This document shows positions 6,399-6,982 of a stretch of DNA of 6,982 nt, in pieces (position 1 is the first letter of the stretch; every line of letters starts with the position of its first letter). Below the pieces are notes generated by a model, which saw only the letters and a program-made list of their open reading frames with translations, was not told where the DNA came from and did not search any database. The DNA is taken from positions 1 to 6,982 of the forward strand of contig CANGVU010000063.1 of assembly GCA_947457325.1 (NCBI GenBank). Direction: 5' to 3'. This DNA is from Flavobacteriales bacterium. Lineage in GTDB: Bacteria; Bacteroidota; Bacteroidia; Flavobacteriales_D; Sanyastnellaceae. The translations under genes and the position numbers were made by a program.

Positions 6399-6982
6399 CT
6401 ACTTTGAAAAACGGAAAACATGTTGATGCCCTTGTGAGGAAGCCTTGATGAAATACAAACCTTGAGACCATGCGTTGACATCAATGACAACATGACTATT
6501 GAAAGATGAACCCGTGTGAATGACTTTTCCGGTAACATCAAAAACCTCAAAAGAACAAGAACCAGGTGCATCAAAGGCGATTTGATCTACTGCAGGATTG
6601 GGATAGACCAAGCCCCACGCATGGGTCAAATTTTCATTCTCAACACCGTTCCAAATTTGTTTCTTTCCTGAGCGCAATACAGGACGAACCATAACGCTTC
6701 CCGTTACTTGCGAAGCCTGCCAAGGTTGATCAACGCCCAATGAATAAAACAACTTTGCGGGATTGTTGTTGGTATTCTTGTCATTGCCCACATCATAGGT
6801 CGGAGCATCTGATTGAACCCACCCCACGTAATAAGTTCCAACACCCAACACCAAAGGATTGTCCAGTTCATGAAAAGTAAATGAATCATACCCTACGCTA
6901 TCCGTGTATTGGGGATATTGGTAATTAAAATTCTCGGAAATCAATGAACCAGGAACACCTCCATTGTCACTCCATACCTTTA
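6399..6982 (-). CDS. T9SS-exported protein with type A C-terminal sorting domain (5' part outside window)
   Basis: This is the 3' part of a gene entering from beyond the right edge; about 193 residues are visible and the frame is open at the edge. The last 70 or so residues form a type IX secretion sorting domain: VYPNPAVDQIAFD, then SFEVFDVTGKVIHTG, then VNAWSQGLYFIKA and a basic-aromatic end FRFSK. Such domains direct proteins through the Sor/Gld T9SS pore, are cleaved by PorU and often lead to attachment at the cell surface. The preceding part (NGGVPGSL, GTYYVGWVQSDAP, YDVGNDKNTNNN, GSVMVRPVL) is a beta-rich segment I have seen in front of sorting domains in other Bacteroidota cargo proteins. 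It does not reveal an enzymatic function, and the effector domain lies outside the window. Any apparent start inside the window is artificial. It precedes rluD by 3 bases, so the two may be co-transcribed. Confidence 0.9.
   Translation of the reverse strand, partial: KVWSDNGGVPGSLISENFNYQYPQYTDSVGYDSFTFHELDNPLVLGVGTYYVGWVQSDAPTYDVGNDKNTNNNPAKLFYSLGVDQPWQASQVTGSVMVRPVLRSGKKQIWNGVENENLTHAWGLVYPNPAVDQIAFDAPGSCSFEVFDVTGKVIHTGSSFNSHVVIDVNAWSQGLYFIKASSQGHQHVFRFSK

Noticed and set aside
6399..6944. TTG at 6944 as a true start of the T9SS protein
   Set aside because: The frame continues open to the window edge with protein-like sequence (VWSDNGGVPGS), and no signal peptide follows the TTG, so the gene simply begins outside the window.
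1..6982. Search for CRISPR arrays, transposases, tRNA or rRNA genes and riboswitches
   Set aside because: Reading by eye found no regularly spaced direct repeats, no transposase motifs and no structured RNA; nearly all sequence is accounted for by protein genes.

Overview
The window comes from a member of the phylum Bacteroidota, most likely the Flavobacteriia side. Four things in the sequence support this. There is a DUF4295 protein gene, a family I know only from Bacteroidota. There is a C-terminal type A sorting domain of the type IX secretion system (T9SS). Promoters fit the TAnnTTTG -7 consensus of this phylum. Convincing Shine-Dalgarno sites are missing in front of nearly every gene. 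Genus cannot be decided from the window.

Layout. On the minus strand at the left, reading leftwards from a promoter near 1110, lie rpmG (ribosomal protein bL33), the 51-residue DUF4295 gene, a strong hairpin with a U tract, and the first 224 codons of ftsY (signal recognition particle receptor), which runs off the left edge. A 174-base intergenic region at 1087-1260 holds divergent promoters. On the plus strand follow ftsK (857-residue DNA translocase), lolA (periplasmic lipoprotein carrier) and a cyanophycinase-like serine peptidase of family S51 with a lipoprotein signal. The three genes are closely spaced and look like one operon. On the minus strand at the right are an RluD-type pseudouridine synthase and, 3 bases upstream of it, the 3' part of a T9SS cargo protein that enters from beyond the right edge. 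The peptidase and rluD genes converge with a single base between their stop codons.

How the genes fit together. Most of the content is core cell biology: ribosome components (bL33, DUF4295), rRNA modification (RluD-like), co-translational membrane targeting (FtsY), chromosome segregation at division (FtsK) and lipoprotein transport to the outer membrane (LolA). Two genes are more accessory and concern the cell envelope or exterior: the peptidase, predicted to be a lipoprotein and so a possible client of the LolA encoded just before it, and the T9SS-exported protein.

I see no mobile element, CRISPR array, tRNA or rRNA gene, and no clearly new multi-gene system. The points most worth a second look are the complete cyanophycinase active-site pattern on a possibly surface-exposed lipoprotein, the terminator-like hairpin placed just in front of ftsY, and the DUF4295 gene as a probable lineage-specific ribosomal protein.
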